The translations under genes and the position numbers were made by a program. Shown one piece after another: positions 26,936-36,528 of a stretch of DNA of 64,000 bases. How positions within the stretch are numbered: position 1 is the first letter of the stretch; every line of letters begins with the position of its first letter. The notes under the pieces are model-generated. The model ran no database searches, was not told where the DNA came from, and was given only the letters and a program-made list of their open reading frames with translations. The DNA is from Mycobacterium deserti. GTDB taxonomy: Bacteria; Actinomycetota; Actinomycetes; Mycobacteriales; Mycobacteriaceae. Location of the stretch: assembly GCF_025345615.1 (NCBI RefSeq), contig NZ_JAODWD010000001.1:62001-126000 (forward strand), in the 5' to 3' direction.

Positions 26936-28080
26936 GCCACACCTCGGTCGGCCAGGCGCAGCAGCAGGGCCAGCGCCGCACGCGCGTCGTCGGCGTCTTC
27001 GCCGCCGGAACGCGCGGTGCCGACAAGCTCGTCGACCGCCGAGGCCGCGAAGCCGCCGATGCCGAGGTCGTCGAACTCGCCGTCGGCGGGCATCACTGCG
27101 ATGTCGGACTGCTTCTCCCACAGAGTCAGCGCCGCGAACAGCCGCGAGTACTTGTCCAGGCACGCGTCGAGCTTCGCCTTGTCCGTCACGGTCAACGACC
27201 CGCGCAACCCGATCCGCACAACAGTGCGGTCCTTGTCCGGCATCTGGTCCAGGTTGATGTCGAGGTCGGCCACATCGCGGCTGTCATCCACTGTGCGGCG
27301 CAGCGTGACGAACCGCCACCTACCGACCCGCCGCGGCTCCACGCGCACGGGCCTGCGGTCCTCGGTTTCGTCGATGTCGACCAGCAGCACCTGGCCGGGG
27401 TCGGGCTCGATGTCGTCGTAATTGGTGACCTCCGGCGAGCCCGAGTACCAGACCCGGCCGGTCGACCCAACCTGCATACGAGAGTGCTTGTCGCCCAACG
27501 CCACATAATGCACCGCACCACGGCTGATCGCCGCTTCCAGCGAGGCAAGACGGATCAGCGACGCCCTGTCCTTGTCTGGGACGAGGATGTCAACCGCACC
27601 GTGTCCGACGACCACGCGGGTGACGCCGTCCGCCTCAAGGCCGTCGAGCACATCACCGAGCAGATCGGTGGTCGGGGCCTTGGAACGCCATGGCGCGGCG
27701 ACGATTTCCAGCCCTGGCCGCACCTCGTGGACACCCGCCCGGTCGAGAACCGTGACATTGTCGGGGCACTCGGTGACGAACAGCGCGCTGGTGTACACCG
27801 ACGCCGCGTCCATCGGATCGTGGTTGCCCGGAAGCAGGTACACCGGAACGCCGATGGCCCGCATCGCTTCCAGCGCCTGGCTCACGTCGCGTGGAGCGAG
27901 CTGGTTGTGTTCGAAGACATCGCCGGCCACGACAACGAACTCGGCCCCGGCCTCGGCGGCCAGCGAGCCGAGCCCCGCGACGACGTCACGGCGCGCGGCC
28001 GAATACCGCGGCTGCGCCTCACCGTTGAGGAAGTAGCGGGTCATGCCGAGTTGCCAGTCGGCGGTGTGCACGAAACGCAT
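26932..28080 (-). CDS. SbcD/Mre11-like metallophosphoesterase
   Basis: 382 residues. Calcineurin-like motifs are intact: MRFVHTADWQLG (DxH replaced by ADWQ, as in this subfamily), AGDVFEHN, LPGNHD and VGHGAV, with LGDKHSR toward the C-terminus. It is the nuclease partner of the downstream coiled-coil ATPase. I chose ATG 28080 since AAGGGGG precedes it by about 9 nt and the domain starts there; M. tuberculosis Rv1277 is annotated longer. It runs divergently from the SixA-like gene. Confidence 0.87.
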   Translation of the reverse strand: MRFVHTADWQLGMTRYFLNGEAQPRYSAARRDVVAGLGSLAAEAGAEFVVVAGDVFEHNQLAPRDVSQALEAMRAIGVPVYLLPGNHDPMDAASVYTSALFVTECPDNVTVLDRAGVHEVRPGLEIVAAPWRSKAPTTDLLGDVLDGLEADGVTRVVVGHGAVDILVPDKDRASLIRLASLEAAISRGAVHYVALGDKHSRMQVGSTGRVWYSGSPEVTNYDDIEPDPGQVLLVDIDETEDRRPVRVEPRRVGRWRFVTLRRTVDDSRDVADLDINLDQMPDKDRTVVRIGLRGSLTVTDKAKLDACLDKYSRLFAALTLWEKQSDIAVMPADGEFDDLGIGGFAASAVDELVGTARSGGEDADDARAALALLLRLADRGVA

Positions 28081-28183
28081 CTGCAGGGCCCCCTTACCTT
28101 GTCCGTCGTACTCGGTCCTTTGCCAGGCATCGCGAGTGTAGGACCGGGCGCCGACAAGTCCTGGGAGGTGTGTCGGCATGCCC

Positions 28184-28189
28184 TACCGT
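28184..28189 (+). promoter_or_regulatory. -10 box of leaderless sixA-like gene
   Basis: TACCGT (TAnnnT) with 7 nt to ATG 28197. Confidence 0.5.
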
Positions 28190-28196
28190 TAGTCGG

Positions 28197-28712
28197 ATGA
28201 CCGTGACCCGCACGCTCATCCTGTTAAGACACGCCAAGTCGGATTACCCGGCCGGCGTCGCCGACCACGACCGTCCGCTGGCGGCACGCGGCGTGCGCGA
28301 AGCCGGACTCGCCGGCGACTGGCTCCGTGCGAAGGCACCGGCGGTGGATGCAGTGCTGTGCTCGACAGCCACCCGCACCCGCGAGACGCTGAAACAGACC
28401 CGCATCGACGCACCCGTCGAGTTCGTCGACCGTATCTACGACGCGACACCCGCCACCGTCATCGACGAGATCAACGCCGTGCAGACCCGGTTCGGCTTCG
28501 ATGTGCACACGCTGCTCGTCATCGGGCACGAGCCGGTGATGTCCTCGCTGGTGCTAGCCCTGGCCGCCCAGAACGGCGGCAACACCGATGCCGCCGAACA
28601 GATCTCGGCGAAGTATCCGACCTCGGCCATCGCGGTGCTGCGCACCGGCGATCCGTGGGATCAGCTGACGCTGGGTAGCGCGACGTTGGTCACCTTCCAC
28701 GTGCCCCGCTAA
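28197..28712 (+). CDS. SixA-like phosphohistidine phosphatase (histidine phosphatase superfamily)
   Basis: 171 residues. The branch-1 signature is LLRHAKSD (R11, H12 nucleophile), followed by SSTATRTRETL-like CSTATRTRETL, and the second His in VIGHEPVMSS. E. coli SixA dephosphorylates phospho-His on phosphotransfer proteins; the mycobacterial target is unknown. It matches M. tuberculosis Rv1276c in place and orientation, divergent from the SbcD-like gene. The start is supported by the leaderless -10 box. Confidence 0.88.
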   Translation: MTVTRTLILLRHAKSDYPAGVADHDRPLAARGVREAGLAGDWLRAKAPAVDAVLCSTATRTRETLKQTRIDAPVEFVDRIYDATPATVIDEINAVQTRFGFDVHTLLVIGHEPVMSSLVLALAAQNGGNTDAAEQISAKYPTSAIAVLRTGDPWDQLTLGSATLVTFHVPR

Positions 28713-28717
28713 AAGCT

Positions 28718-28741
28718 CTCCCCCTGCCCTTCGGGCGGGAG
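28718..28741. terminator. Hairpin between convergent sixA-like gene and lprC
   Basis: GCCC-TTC-GGGC forms the top of a hairpin extended by CTCCC/GGGAG with a small bulge, starting 6 nt after the sixA-like stop. A strong GC stem without T-tract, as in many mycobacterial convergent gaps. Just downstream (28751-28763) lies CGCGCAAGCGCTC, repeated in the cysD-cysNC gap. Confidence 0.55.
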
Positions 28742-28770
28742 GTGCCCCCACGCGCAAGCGCTCGTCGGCG

Positions 28771-29328
28771 CTAGGCGCGGGTGGCCAGCGTCAACTCCAT
28801 CAGCTTCAACGCCATCGCGCACGCGTCGATGCCGGGGGCCTGGGGGTTGACCCACCAGCCGACCACGCCGGCCGCCTCGCTGGCCACCCCGCATGCGCCG
28901 TTGGGATCCTCGGGACGCATCACGAACGAATCGATGCCCGCGACGCGCTTGTCCTCGATGCGGTAATTCAGCTTCTCGGCGGTCTGGCGTTCGTTGTCGA
29001 GGTCGCCCTGCTCGAACCAGAACCGGGTGATGTCGACAAGCCCGGACGGGTTGGCGGCCTGCCACCGGCACACCGCTCCGACGAACGTGCTCTGGATGTC
29101 CAGCGGATCGGCGCCGACGGTCTCGGCCAGGATGTCCTCGGTCAGCACGTCGCACTCCTTGAGCAGGTTCGGGTACTGACGCTCGGAGTCGTTGTTGCGC
29201 GGCACGTCGCCGCCGCCCGACTTCGCGGCGGTGCCCTCGACGGTCTGCGTGCAACCCGTCAGCGTCATCAGCACGGCCAGCACGGCACCCGCGCCGGCGG
29301 TGAACCGGCGCCCGGAAGCGCTTCTCAT
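28771..29328 (-). CDS. lprC: DUF3558 lipoprotein LprC
   Basis: 185 residues. MRSASGRRFTAGAGAVLAVL is a signal peptide with lipobox LTGC (Cys about 26). The mature domain is DUF3558: LLKECDVLTEDILAETVG, CRWQAANP and a conserved Cys pattern (ACGVASEAAG, IDACAMALKL). It follows lprB with a 4-nt overlap (ATGA), as Rv1274-Rv1275 in M. tuberculosis. Cell-envelope lipoprotein of unknown role. Confidence 0.85.
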   Translation of the reverse strand: MRSASGRRFTAGAGAVLAVLMTLTGCTQTVEGTAAKSGGGDVPRNNDSERQYPNLLKECDVLTEDILAETVGADPLDIQSTFVGAVCRWQAANPSGLVDITRFWFEQGDLDNERQTAEKLNYRIEDKRVAGIDSFVMRPEDPNGACGVASEAAGVVGWWVNPQAPGIDACAMALKLMELTLATRA

Positions 29329-29918
29329 TCGGAGTTCACAATCGATTGACGGGTCAGTTCCTTGGCGACGTCACACGGGTCGGGGAAGGGCTCCTGGGCG
29401 TAGCTGATCGACCATTCGATGAAGTCGTCGCCGAACTGGATGCCGATCTCGCACAGGTTGTTGCCCAGTGTGGGGTCCTCACCCAGGGCGATGAACCCGT
29501 CGTGGCCCTCGATGTTGATGTCCTCGACGCTCGCGCGCGAGAGTTCCTCGGTCTTGCGTTCGCGCCCGATCGGGCTGCCGCGGAACCAGGTGAACGAGAA
29601 GTGCGGCCCCAGGATGCTGCCACCGGTCAGCCACTGACAGCCGACTGACGTCTTGGCGGTGTTCACCAGGCCCGGCACCCGGGTCTGCTTGATGATCTCC
29701 TCGTCGCTGATGCCGCCGCACTGCGGGAAGAACGGCCCGTGCGAGACGTTCTGCGCGGGTGCCGATGTCTCGGGCACTTGGGGGTTCGTCGGCTCAGGGT
29801 CCGAGCACGCGGCAAACACCGGAATGATGGTCGCCGCCGCCACGGCCAGCGCTCTCGCCTTTCGACTGGCCCTGCGACTCGTCCGAGCCGCGCGCGGGGT
29901 TGGGGTCACGCCATGCAC
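29325..29918 (-). CDS. lprB: DUF3558 lipoprotein LprB
   Basis: About 197 residues. An Arg-rich N-terminus leads into ALAVAAATIIPVFAACSD, lipobox VFAAC (Cys about 38). The mature part is DUF3558-like: PQCGGISDEEIIKQTRVPG, SVGCQWLTGG and FPDPCDVAKELTR. Start codon is GTG 29918 or GTG 29909; neither has a good ribosome site. First gene of the lprB-lprC pair, divergent from the ABC exporter genes with 114 bp between. Confidence 0.83.
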   Translation of the reverse strand: MHGVTPTPRAARTSRRASRKARALAVAAATIIPVFAACSDPEPTNPQVPETSAPAQNVSHGPFFPQCGGISDEEIIKQTRVPGLVNTAKTSVGCQWLTGGSILGPHFSFTWFRGSPIGRERKTEELSRASVEDINIEGHDGFIALGEDPTLGNNLCEIGIQFGDDFIEWSISYAQEPFPDPCDVAKELTRQSIVNSE

Positions 29919-30032
29919 TGTAGCGGCAGGTCAGAACGTCAACCACTGACATGCCGGTTGACCTGCTTTTTTATCCATTTCTCAGGCGCCGCACCCCGCG
30001 AGGCGCCCGGACCGGTGTGCGACAGTAACGAG

Positions 30033-31763
30033 ATGCTGTGGGCGCTGCTGCGACGTTACGCACAGCCCTACCGGTGGTTGCTCGCGATTGTCGCGCTCCT
30101 GCAGCTGATCAGCACGCTCGCGTCGTTGTACCTGCCGACGGTCAACGCCGCAATCATCGACGAGGGTGTCGCCAAGGGCGACCTGCGCACCATCGTCGAG
30201 TTGGGTGGGGTGATGCTCGGGGTCACCGGGCTGCAGGTGGTGTGTGCGGTCGGCGCGGTGTTCTTCGGATCGCGGGCGGGTATGGGTTTCGGCCGTGACC
30301 TGCGCTCGGCGATCTTCCACCACGTGACCGGGTTTTCGGCCGAGGAGACCGCCCGCTTCGGCGCACCGTCGCTGCTGACCCGCACCACCAACGACGTGCA
30401 GCAGATCCAGCTGCTGGTGCAGCTGACCTGCACGATGATGATCACCGCTCCGATCATGTCGGTCGGCGGCATCTTCATGGCGATCCACCAGGACGCGGGC
30501 CTGTCGTGGCTGCTACTGGTGAGCGTGCCGATCCTGGCGGCGGCCAACTGGTGGATCATGTCGCATCTGCTGCCGATCTTCCGCAAGGTGCAGCGGCTGA
30601 TCGATGGGATCAACCGCGTGATGCGCGAGCAACTGTCTGGCATCAGGGTCATCCGCGCGTTCGCTCGGGAACCGTTCGAACGCAACCGATTCGCCGAAGC
30701 GAACCAGTCGATCTCGGATGTGGTGCTCGATGCCGGGCGCTGGCAGGCGCTGATGCTGCCGGTCACTACGCTGGTCATCAACATCTCCAGCGTCGCGCTG
30801 ATCTGGTTCGGTGGCCAGCGCATCGACGCGGGCCAGATGCAGGTCGGATCGCTGATCGCGTTCCTGTCGTACTTCATGCAGATCCTGATGGCCGTGCTGA
30901 TGGCCACTTTTATTCTGGTGCTGATTCCGCGCGCATCGGTATGCGCCGAACGGATCACCGACGTGCTGTCGACCAGCGCCCAGATCGGCAGCCCGTCGAA
31001 CCCGGTGCGGCCCCCGGCCGTCGAGGGATCCATCCGCCTGCACGGAGCGACCTTCAGCTATCCCGGCGCCGAACAGCCAGTGCTGCACGATGTTTCGTTC
31101 GCCGCCGAGCCGGGGACGACGACGGCGATCGTCGGGTCGACGGGCTCAGGGAAGTCGACGCTGGTGGCACTGATCGCTCGCTTGTACGACGTCACCGACG
31201 GATCGGTGCACATCGACGGGGTCGATGTGCGCGACTACGACACTGAGCAGCTGTGGTCGGCGCTGGGGTTGGTGCCGCAGCGCGGGTACCTGTTCTCCGG
31301 GACGGTGGCCGACAACCTGCGCTATGGCAAGGCGGACGCGACCCCCGACGAGATGTGGGACGCGCTGCGCGTAGCCGCGGCCGACGACTTCGTCCGCGCG
31401 CACCCCAACGGCTTGGACATGCGGGTCGCTCAGGGCGGCAACAACTTCTCCGGTGGACAGCGGCAACGGTTGGCGATCGCCAGGGCCGTCATCCGCAAAC
31501 CGGCCGTCTATCTGTTCGACGATGCGTTCTCGGCGCTCGACGTGCACACCGATGCGCGGGTGCGCTCGGCGCTGCGCGAGACATCGGCCGACGCGACCGT
31601 GGTCATCGTCTCGCAGCGGATCTCGACGGTCGCGCAGGCGGGTCAGATCGTCGTCATCGACGACGGCCGTGTCGTCGGGGTCGGCACTCACGAGGCGCTG
31701 CTCGCGTCGTGCCCCACGTATGCCGAATTCGCGGATTCGCAGTCGATCACAGTGGGCCGATGA
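30033..31763 (+). CDS. ABC exporter, TM-ATPase half-transporter 1
   Basis: 576 residues: six-helix exporter domain (about 15-310) then an ABC domain with Walker [11 protein letters not shown]-loop PQRGYLFSG, signature FSGGQRQR, Walker [13 protein letters not shown] and H-loop-like SQRIST (His replaced by Gln at the switch position). The Gln at H-loop and Asp after Walker B make its nucleotide site degenerate, as in one half of heterodimeric exporters. It is coupled to the next gene (ATGA). Equivalent to M. tuberculosis Rv1273c (582 aa). Substrate probably a lipid or drug (family-level inference). Confidence 0.92.
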   Translation: MLWALLRRYAQPYRWLLAIVALLQLISTLASLYLPTVNAAIIDEGVAKGDLRTIVELGGVMLGVTGLQVVCAVGAVFFGSRAGMGFGRDLRSAIFHHVTGFSAEETARFGAPSLLTRTTNDVQQIQLLVQLTCTMMITAPIMSVGGIFMAIHQDAGLSWLLLVSVPILAAANWWIMSHLLPIFRKVQRLIDGINRVMREQLSGIRVIRAFAREPFERNRFAEANQSISDVVLDAGRWQALMLPVTTLVINISSVALIWFGGQRIDAGQMQVGSLIAFLSYFMQILMAVLMATFILVLIPRASVCAERITDVLSTSAQIGSPSNPVRPPAVEGSIRLHGATFSYPGAEQPVLHDVSFAAEPGTTTAIVGSTGSGKSTLVALIARLYDVTDGSVHIDGVDVRDYDTEQLWSALGLVPQRGYLFSGTVADNLRYGKADATPDEMWDALRVAAADDFVRAHPNGLDMRVAQGGNNFSGGQRQRLAIARAVIRKPAVYLFDDAFSALDVHTDARVRSALRETSADATVVIVSQRISTVAQAGQIVVIDDGRVVGVGTHEALLASCPTYAEFADSQSITVGR

Positions 31764-33697
31764 TGGTGGCGCGCCCGATTCGCGGGGTCATGCAGGCGCC
31801 GACCCAGCGATCCCGCGATTTCACCGGCTCGGCCGTCCGGCTGGTCAAACGGTTGACGCCGCAACGGCGCCTCACGGCCGCAGTGATCCTGCTGGGTGTC
31901 GGCGGTATCGCTATCGGCGTGATCGGACCGCGGATTCTCGGTCACGCCACCGACCTGCTGTTCAACGGCGTGATCGGACGTCAACTGCCTGCCGGGCTGA
32001 CGAAGGAGCAAGCCATCGAGGCCGCTCGGACCCGCGGCGATACCACGTTCGCCGATCTGCTGTCCGGTATGAACGTGGTACCCGGGCGCGGGGTCGACTT
32101 CGGGGCGGTCGCACGCACGCTGCTGCTCGCATTGTGCCTGTATCTGGTTGCCGCGCTGCTGATCTGGTTGCAGGCCCGCCTGCTCAACGTCGCGGTGCAG
32201 CGCACCATGGTGGCCCTGCGGTCCGATGTCCAGGACAAGGTGCACCGGATGCCGTTGTCCTACTTCGACTCCCGTCAGCGCGGCGAGGTGCTCAGCCGGG
32301 TCACCAATGACGTCGACAACATCCAGACCTCGCTGTCGATGACGATCAGCCAGTTGATGACGTCGGTGCTGACCGTTCTGGCGGTGCTGGTGATGATGCT
32401 GACCATCTCGCCGCTCCTCACATTGCTGACCGTCGTGACGGTGCCGTTGTCACTGTGGGCGACGCGGGCCATCGCCCGCCGGTCGCAGCGCCTGTTCGTC
32501 GCGCAATGGCGAAACACCGGGCGGCTCAACGCACATATCGAAGAGACGTACAGCGGGTTCACCATCGTCAAGACATTCGGGCATCGCGCCCACGCGCAGG
32601 ACCGCTTCCGTGAGCTCAACGACGAGGTGTACGAGGCCAGCTTCGGCGCGCAGTTTCTCTCGGGGCTCGTCGGGCCCGCCACCACGTTCATCGGCAACCT
32701 CAGCTACGTCGCGGTCGCGGTCGTGGGCGGTGTCCAGGTGGCCACCGGCCAGATCACCCTGGGCAGCATTCAGGCGTTCATCCAGTATGTGCGTCAGTTC
32801 AATCAGCCGCTGACGCAGGTCGCCGGCATGTACAACACGCTGCAGTCGGGGGTGGCCAGCGCCGAGCGGGTGTTCGACCTGCTCGACGCCGAGGAGGAGC
32901 CGCCCGACGCGGCGCGAACGTTCGTTACCGCTCGAGAAAGCGCCGGAGTTTCGAGCGGTACGGAACGTTCGCGCAGGGTGACGGGCCGCGTCGAGTTCCA
33001 GCATGTCCACTTCGGCTACGACCCCGAGACGCCGGTCATCGAAGACCTCTCCCTGGTCGCCGAACCCGGCAGCACGGTCGCGATCGTCGGACCGACAGGT
33101 GCGGGCAAGACCACGCTGGTCAATCTGCTGATGCGGTTCTACGACGTCGACTCTGGCCGCATCCTCGTCGACGACGTGGACATCTCCACGGTCAGCCGGA
33201 AGTCGCTGCGCTCGCGAATCGGGATGGTGCTGCAGGACACCTGGCTGCTGGGCGGCACTATCTACGACAACATCGCCTATGGCCGACCCGACGCCGATGA
33301 AGACGACGTGCTCGAAGCGGCCCGGGCCGCCTACGTCGATCGGTTCGTGCACTCGCTGCCCGACGGATACCAGACCCGGGTCAGCGACGACGGCGGCAAC
33401 ATCAGCGCGGGCGAGAAGCAGCTCATCACGATCGCGCGCGCGGTACTGGCCCGCCCGCAACTGCTGATCCTCGATGAGGCCACCAGCTCCGTCGACACCC
33501 GCACCGAGCTGCTGATTCAGCAGGCGATGGCCGAATTGCGCCGCGACCGAACGAGTTTCATCATCGCGCACCGACTGTCGACGATTCGCGACGCCGACCT
33601 GATCGTGGTCATGGACGCGGGCCGGATCCTCGAGCGCGGTACCCACGCCGAACTGGTGGCTAAGCGTGGCGCTTATTGGGCGATGATTCAGGTCTGA
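31760..33697 (+). CDS. ABC exporter, TM-ATPase half-transporter 2
   Basis: 645 residues: longer N-terminus, six-helix exporter domain (about 40-360), linker, then an ABC domain with Walker [10 protein letters not shown], signature ISAGEKQL, Walker [13 protein letters not shown] and H-loop AHRLST. The catalytic Glu and His are intact here, so this half carries the competent site and the first half the degenerate one. The linker between the domains (about residues 385-405) is encoded by a 63-bp palindrome. It corresponds to M. tuberculosis Rv1272c (631 aa). Confidence 0.92.
   Translation: MMVARPIRGVMQAPTQRSRDFTGSAVRLVKRLTPQRRLTAAVILLGVGGIAIGVIGPRILGHATDLLFNGVIGRQLPAGLTKEQAIEAARTRGDTTFADLLSGMNVVPGRGVDFGAVARTLLLALCLYLVAALLIWLQARLLNVAVQRTMVALRSDVQDKVHRMPLSYFDSRQRGEVLSRVTNDVDNIQTSLSMTISQLMTSVLTVLAVLVMMLTISPLLTLLTVVTVPLSLWATRAIARRSQRLFVAQWRNTGRLNAHIEETYSGFTIVKTFGHRAHAQDRFRELNDEVYEASFGAQFLSGLVGPATTFIGNLSYVAVAVVGGVQVATGQITLGSIQAFIQYVRQFNQPLTQVAGMYNTLQSGVASAERVFDLLDAEEEPPDAARTFVTARESAGVSSGTERSRRVTGRVEFQHVHFGYDPETPVIEDLSLVAEPGSTVAIVGPTGAGKTTLVNLLMRFYDVDSGRILVDDVDISTVSRKSLRSRIGMVLQDTWLLGGTIYDNIAYGRPDADEDDVLEAARAAYVDRFVHSLPDGYQTRVSDDGGNISAGEKQLITIARAVLARPQLLILDEATSSVDTRTELLIQQAMAELRRDRTSFIIAHRLSTIRDADLIVVMDAGRILERGTHAELVAKRGAYWAMIQV
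32912..32974. repeat. 63-bp imperfect palindrome inside the ABC exporter gene
   Basis: Left arm starts GCGCGAACGTTCGTTACCGC and continues TCGAGAAA; right arm TTTCGAGCGGTACGGAACGT continues TCGCGC. The arms pair except for a 2-base mismatch block and a 2-nt indel; the loop is about 9 nt. Length is 21 codons, in frame, in the TM-ATPase linker. It has the look of a small mobile palindrome inserted in coding DNA; I saw no second copy in the window. Confidence 0.7.
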
Positions 33698-33703
33698 CCG
33701 ACG

Positions 33704-33709
33704 TACTCT
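33704..33709 (+). promoter_or_regulatory. -10 box of the molybdopterin oxidoreductase gene
   Basis: TACTCT (TAnnnT) ends 8 nt before ATG 33718, 7 nt after the ABC exporter stop, so this gene probably has its own near-leaderless transcript. Confidence 0.4.
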
Positions 33710-33717
33710 CGAGGTCG

Positions 33718-35892
33718 ATGACTACTTCGACCGCTCGGCAAGTACACACGTTCTGCCGATACTGCCTGGCCTCGTGCGGCATCGAGGTGACGGTGGAGGG
33801 CAACCGCGTCGTCAAGATCTCCGCCGACAAGCAGAACCCGCACACCTGGCAGGACTTCTGCGCCAAGGGTCGCACCGCGAACCAACTCGTCGAGCACCCG
33901 AAGCGGATTCTCAATCCGATGCGTCGGGTTGGCGACTCGTACGTCGAGGCCACCTGGGACGAGGCGATCTCGGACATCGCCGCGCGGATGAACGCGCTGA
34001 TCGACGCCGACGGCCCCGATGCGATCGGCGTGTACTACGGCAATCCGTCCGGGTTCTCGTCGACGAACATCATCTTCATGAACGGGTGGCTGGACGCCGT
34101 CGGCACCCACAGCCGGTACTTCGTGGGATCGGTCGACCAGAACGCGATGCATGTCGTGGCCACGGCGATGTACGGGTCACTGCTGATGGCGCCGGTGTCC
34201 GATATCGACAACTGCGACTACTTCCTGCTCGTCGGCACCAATCCGGCAGTGAGCGCGTGGAATTGGCTGGAGACGGTGCCCGGCGGCTGGCGCCGCGCGC
34301 TGGCCCGGCAGAAGCAGGGCGCCACGATCGTCGTCGTGGACCCGCTGCGGACCGAGACGGTCCAGAAGGCCGACGTGCATCTGGCGGTACGGCCGGGACA
34401 GGACTGGGCGCTGCTGCTGGCGATGGTGAAGGTCATCCTCGACGAGGGCCTCGAGCATCGCCAGGACTGCGACGAACTCGCCACGGGCGTAGACGATCTG
34501 CGCGCGCTCGCCGCCGAGGCCGAACTCGACGACCTCGCCGCGCGGTGCGATGTGCCGCGTGCACAGATCGAGCGGGTCGCCCGGGATTTCGCTGCCGCCC
34601 GCGCCGCCATGGCGGTCACCAGGACCGGGGTGTCGATGCACCTTTCGGGCACCATCGCGGAATGGCTGGGCCATGTGCTCAACGTGATCACCGGCCGGAT
34701 GGACCGACCCGGTGGCCGCCGCTACGAGCCGGGCTACGTCGACGCAATCCGGCTGTCCGGCATGATCAAGACCAAGCCGCACAAGAATCGGCTGTCCGGG
34801 CGCGAGATGGTGGCGGGCGCGCATGCGCTGTCCGAACTTCCCGACGAGATAACCACGCCCGGACGCGGTCAGATCAAGGCGATGCTGATCAACTGCGGCA
34901 ATCCCGTGGTCTCCGGGCCCGACGGCGCCCGGCTCGACGAGGCATTCGCTCAACTCGATCTGCTGGTCGCCATCGACTTCGTGCAGCGCGAGAGTCACCG
35001 CCACGCACACTGGCTGCTGCCCGCCGTGCACTGGCTCGAACGCGACGACCTGCTGGCCTTCACCAGCAATATGCACGACGAGCCGTACCTGCACTACGGC
35101 GCCAAGGCCGTCGACCCGCCGGCCGGCGCGCGCCAAGAGTGGCGCATCTTCACCGACCTCGCGATCGCGATGGACAAGCCGCTGTTCCGCGCCAAGGGGC
35201 TTAACGGATTCGTCAAGGCCACCCGGCGTCTGGCGCGACTCACCGGCAGGCCGGGCCTGGAATTCAATCCGCACTGGATCCACCGGTTGACCGTGGCGAC
35301 CAGTCGGAAGGTCAACGGCCGCAAGGTCACATGGCGCGACGTCATGGCCCATCCGCACGGTGTGGTGCTGGGGCCGCGGGAATTCGGCCATTTCCGGGAG
35401 GCGTTGCGCACGCCGGACAAGAAGGTGCATGCGGCCCCACCGGAGTTCGTCGAGCACACAAGGGAACTGCTCGCTGGGCCGCATCCGCACGCACCGGCCG
35501 GATATCCATTTCAGATGGCGAACCGACGCCATCGCCATTCGATGAATTCATGGCTCAACGAGCTTCCGGGACTGCACCCGGCCGGCAAGCACAACGAGGT
35601 CGTCATCCACCCCGACGACGCGGCGGCCCTCGGCGTCGGCGAGGGTGACCGGGTCAAGGTGTTCTCGCCCGTCGGGTCGATCGAACTGGCGGCGTCGGTC
35701 AGCGACCAGCCGCGACCCGGCGTGGTGATCGTCGACCACGGCTGGGGCTCGAGGATCTTCGATCCGCGTGGCAAATCGGAGCCGGAGTCCTACGGCGTCA
35801 ACCGCAACCTGCTCGTCGACGGCGGACCGGTCGACCCGCTTTCGCAGACCTCAGCGCTCAATTCGTCGTACGTCGGCGTCGAACGGGTCTAG
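33718..35892 (+). CDS. Molybdopterin-guanine-dinucleotide oxidoreductase
   Basis: 724 residues, DMSO-reductase superfamily, cytoplasmic (no Tat signal). [4Fe-4S] ligands C13, C16, C20 and C48 (FCRYCLASC and FCAKGR, with the conserved Lys after the fourth Cys). The Mo-ligand region reads SRYFVGSVDQNAMH; D140 is the candidate ligand, no Cys or selenocysteine there. C-terminal molydopterin dinucleotide-binding domain contains MANRRHRHSMNSWLN and VVIHPDDAAALGVGEGDRV. No obvious electron-transfer subunit is adjacent. Substrate unknown. It lies where M. tuberculosis has Rv1265-Rv1271c (pknH-embR-lprA region), so it marks an accessory replacement. Confidence 0.88.
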   Translation: MTTSTARQVHTFCRYCLASCGIEVTVEGNRVVKISADKQNPHTWQDFCAKGRTANQLVEHPKRILNPMRRVGDSYVEATWDEAISDIAARMNALIDADGPDAIGVYYGNPSGFSSTNIIFMNGWLDAVGTHSRYFVGSVDQNAMHVVATAMYGSLLMAPVSDIDNCDYFLLVGTNPAVSAWNWLETVPGGWRRALARQKQGATIVVVDPLRTETVQKADVHLAVRPGQDWALLLAMVKVILDEGLEHRQDCDELATGVDDLRALAAEAELDDLAARCDVPRAQIERVARDFAAARAAMAVTRTGVSMHLSGTIAEWLGHVLNVITGRMDRPGGRRYEPGYVDAIRLSGMIKTKPHKNRLSGREMVAGAHALSELPDEITTPGRGQIKAMLINCGNPVVSGPDGARLDEAFAQLDLLVAIDFVQRESHRHAHWLLPAVHWLERDDLLAFTSNMHDEPYLHYGAKAVDPPAGARQEWRIFTDLAIAMDKPLFRAKGLNGFVKATRRLARLTGRPGLEFNPHWIHRLTVATSRKVNGRKVTWRDVMAHPHGVVLGPREFGHFREALRTPDKKVHAAPPEFVEHTRELLAGPHPHAPAGYPFQMANRRHRHSMNSWLNELPGLHPAGKHNEVVIHPDDAAALGVGEGDRVKVFSPVGSIELAASVSDQPRPGVVIVDHGWGSRIFDPRGKSEPESYGVNRNLLVDGGPVDPLSQTSALNSSYVGVERV

Positions 35893-35902
35893 CCCGCCGG
35901 TT

Positions 35903-36469
35903 CTAGAGCTGCGGGCCCTCGGCGCGCAGATCGTCGACGTTGCGCATCGCCTCGCGCAGCTTGCCCAGCCACTCGTCGGCATGCTCGCCGACCAATCGCA
36001 CCGACCACGCCAGCGCATCGGAGCGAGAGCGGGCGACGCCCGCGTCGACCAGAGTGTCGAGCACCTGGCGCTCGGGCTGACGCAACCGCGTCATTACGGG
36101 TACGGCCAAGTGCGTGAACAGGATCCGCTCCGAACTTTCGTCGCCACTTGCCCCGACCTCGACGCCCCACGCCACCTTGCGGCCGTAATGCGCCTCGGCC
36201 TCGTCGGCGATGCGCATGCGCTCGGACCTGGTCTCTTCGCGGAACCGCGCGACTCTGCCCGAGGCGCGTGCCTCGCTTTCACCGCCCTCGGGTTCGGGCA
36301 GGCGCCCGATGACCGTGATCTCCTCCCGGTCGACGACGACTGTCGGGTCACCGGCGAACCAGCCGTCGGGCAGTCGACCGGCGAACCAGTCGGCCGCGTC
36401 GCTCGCGTCGGGTTTTGCTGCCTGCTGCCAGCCGCCTTGGCGGCGCCTGCCATGGATGTTGTGTCGCAT
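35903..36469 (-). CDS. Conserved actinobacterial protein, possibly DNA-binding, function unknown
   Basis: 188 residues. MRHNIHGRRRQGGW start, then ADWFAGRLPDGWFAG and a Glu/Arg-rich middle. The C-terminal stretch DAGVARSRSDALAWSVRLV resembles the helix-turn of ribbon-helix-helix proteins. A near-perfect palindrome covers its start codon (36461-36485), which suits autoregulation. I do not recognise a named family. It ends 10 nt from the convergent oxidoreductase stop. Confidence 0.7.
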   Translation of the reverse strand: MRHNIHGRRRQGGWQQAAKPDASDAADWFAGRLPDGWFAGDPTVVVDREEITVIGRLPEPEGGESEARASGRVARFREETRSERMRIADEAEAHYGRKVAWGVEVGASGDESSERILFTHLAVPVMTRLRQPERQVLDTLVDAGVARSRSDALAWSVRLVGEHADEWLGKLREAMRNVDDLRAEGPQL

Positions 36470-36485
36470 GATTACATGCTTACAC
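36461..36485. promoter_or_regulatory. Palindrome over the start of the 35903-36469 gene
   Basis: GTGTCGCATG (36461-36470) pairs with CATGCTTACAC (36475-36485), arms of 10-11 nt with one indel around an ATTA centre; GCATG/CATGC is perfect. It covers the start codon and the immediate upstream sequence, a typical place for an autorepressor operator. Confidence 0.5.
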
Positions 36486-36528
36486 CGTTACAGACCAGTG
36501 TGAATGCTTTCATCCCAGGGCGAACGAC

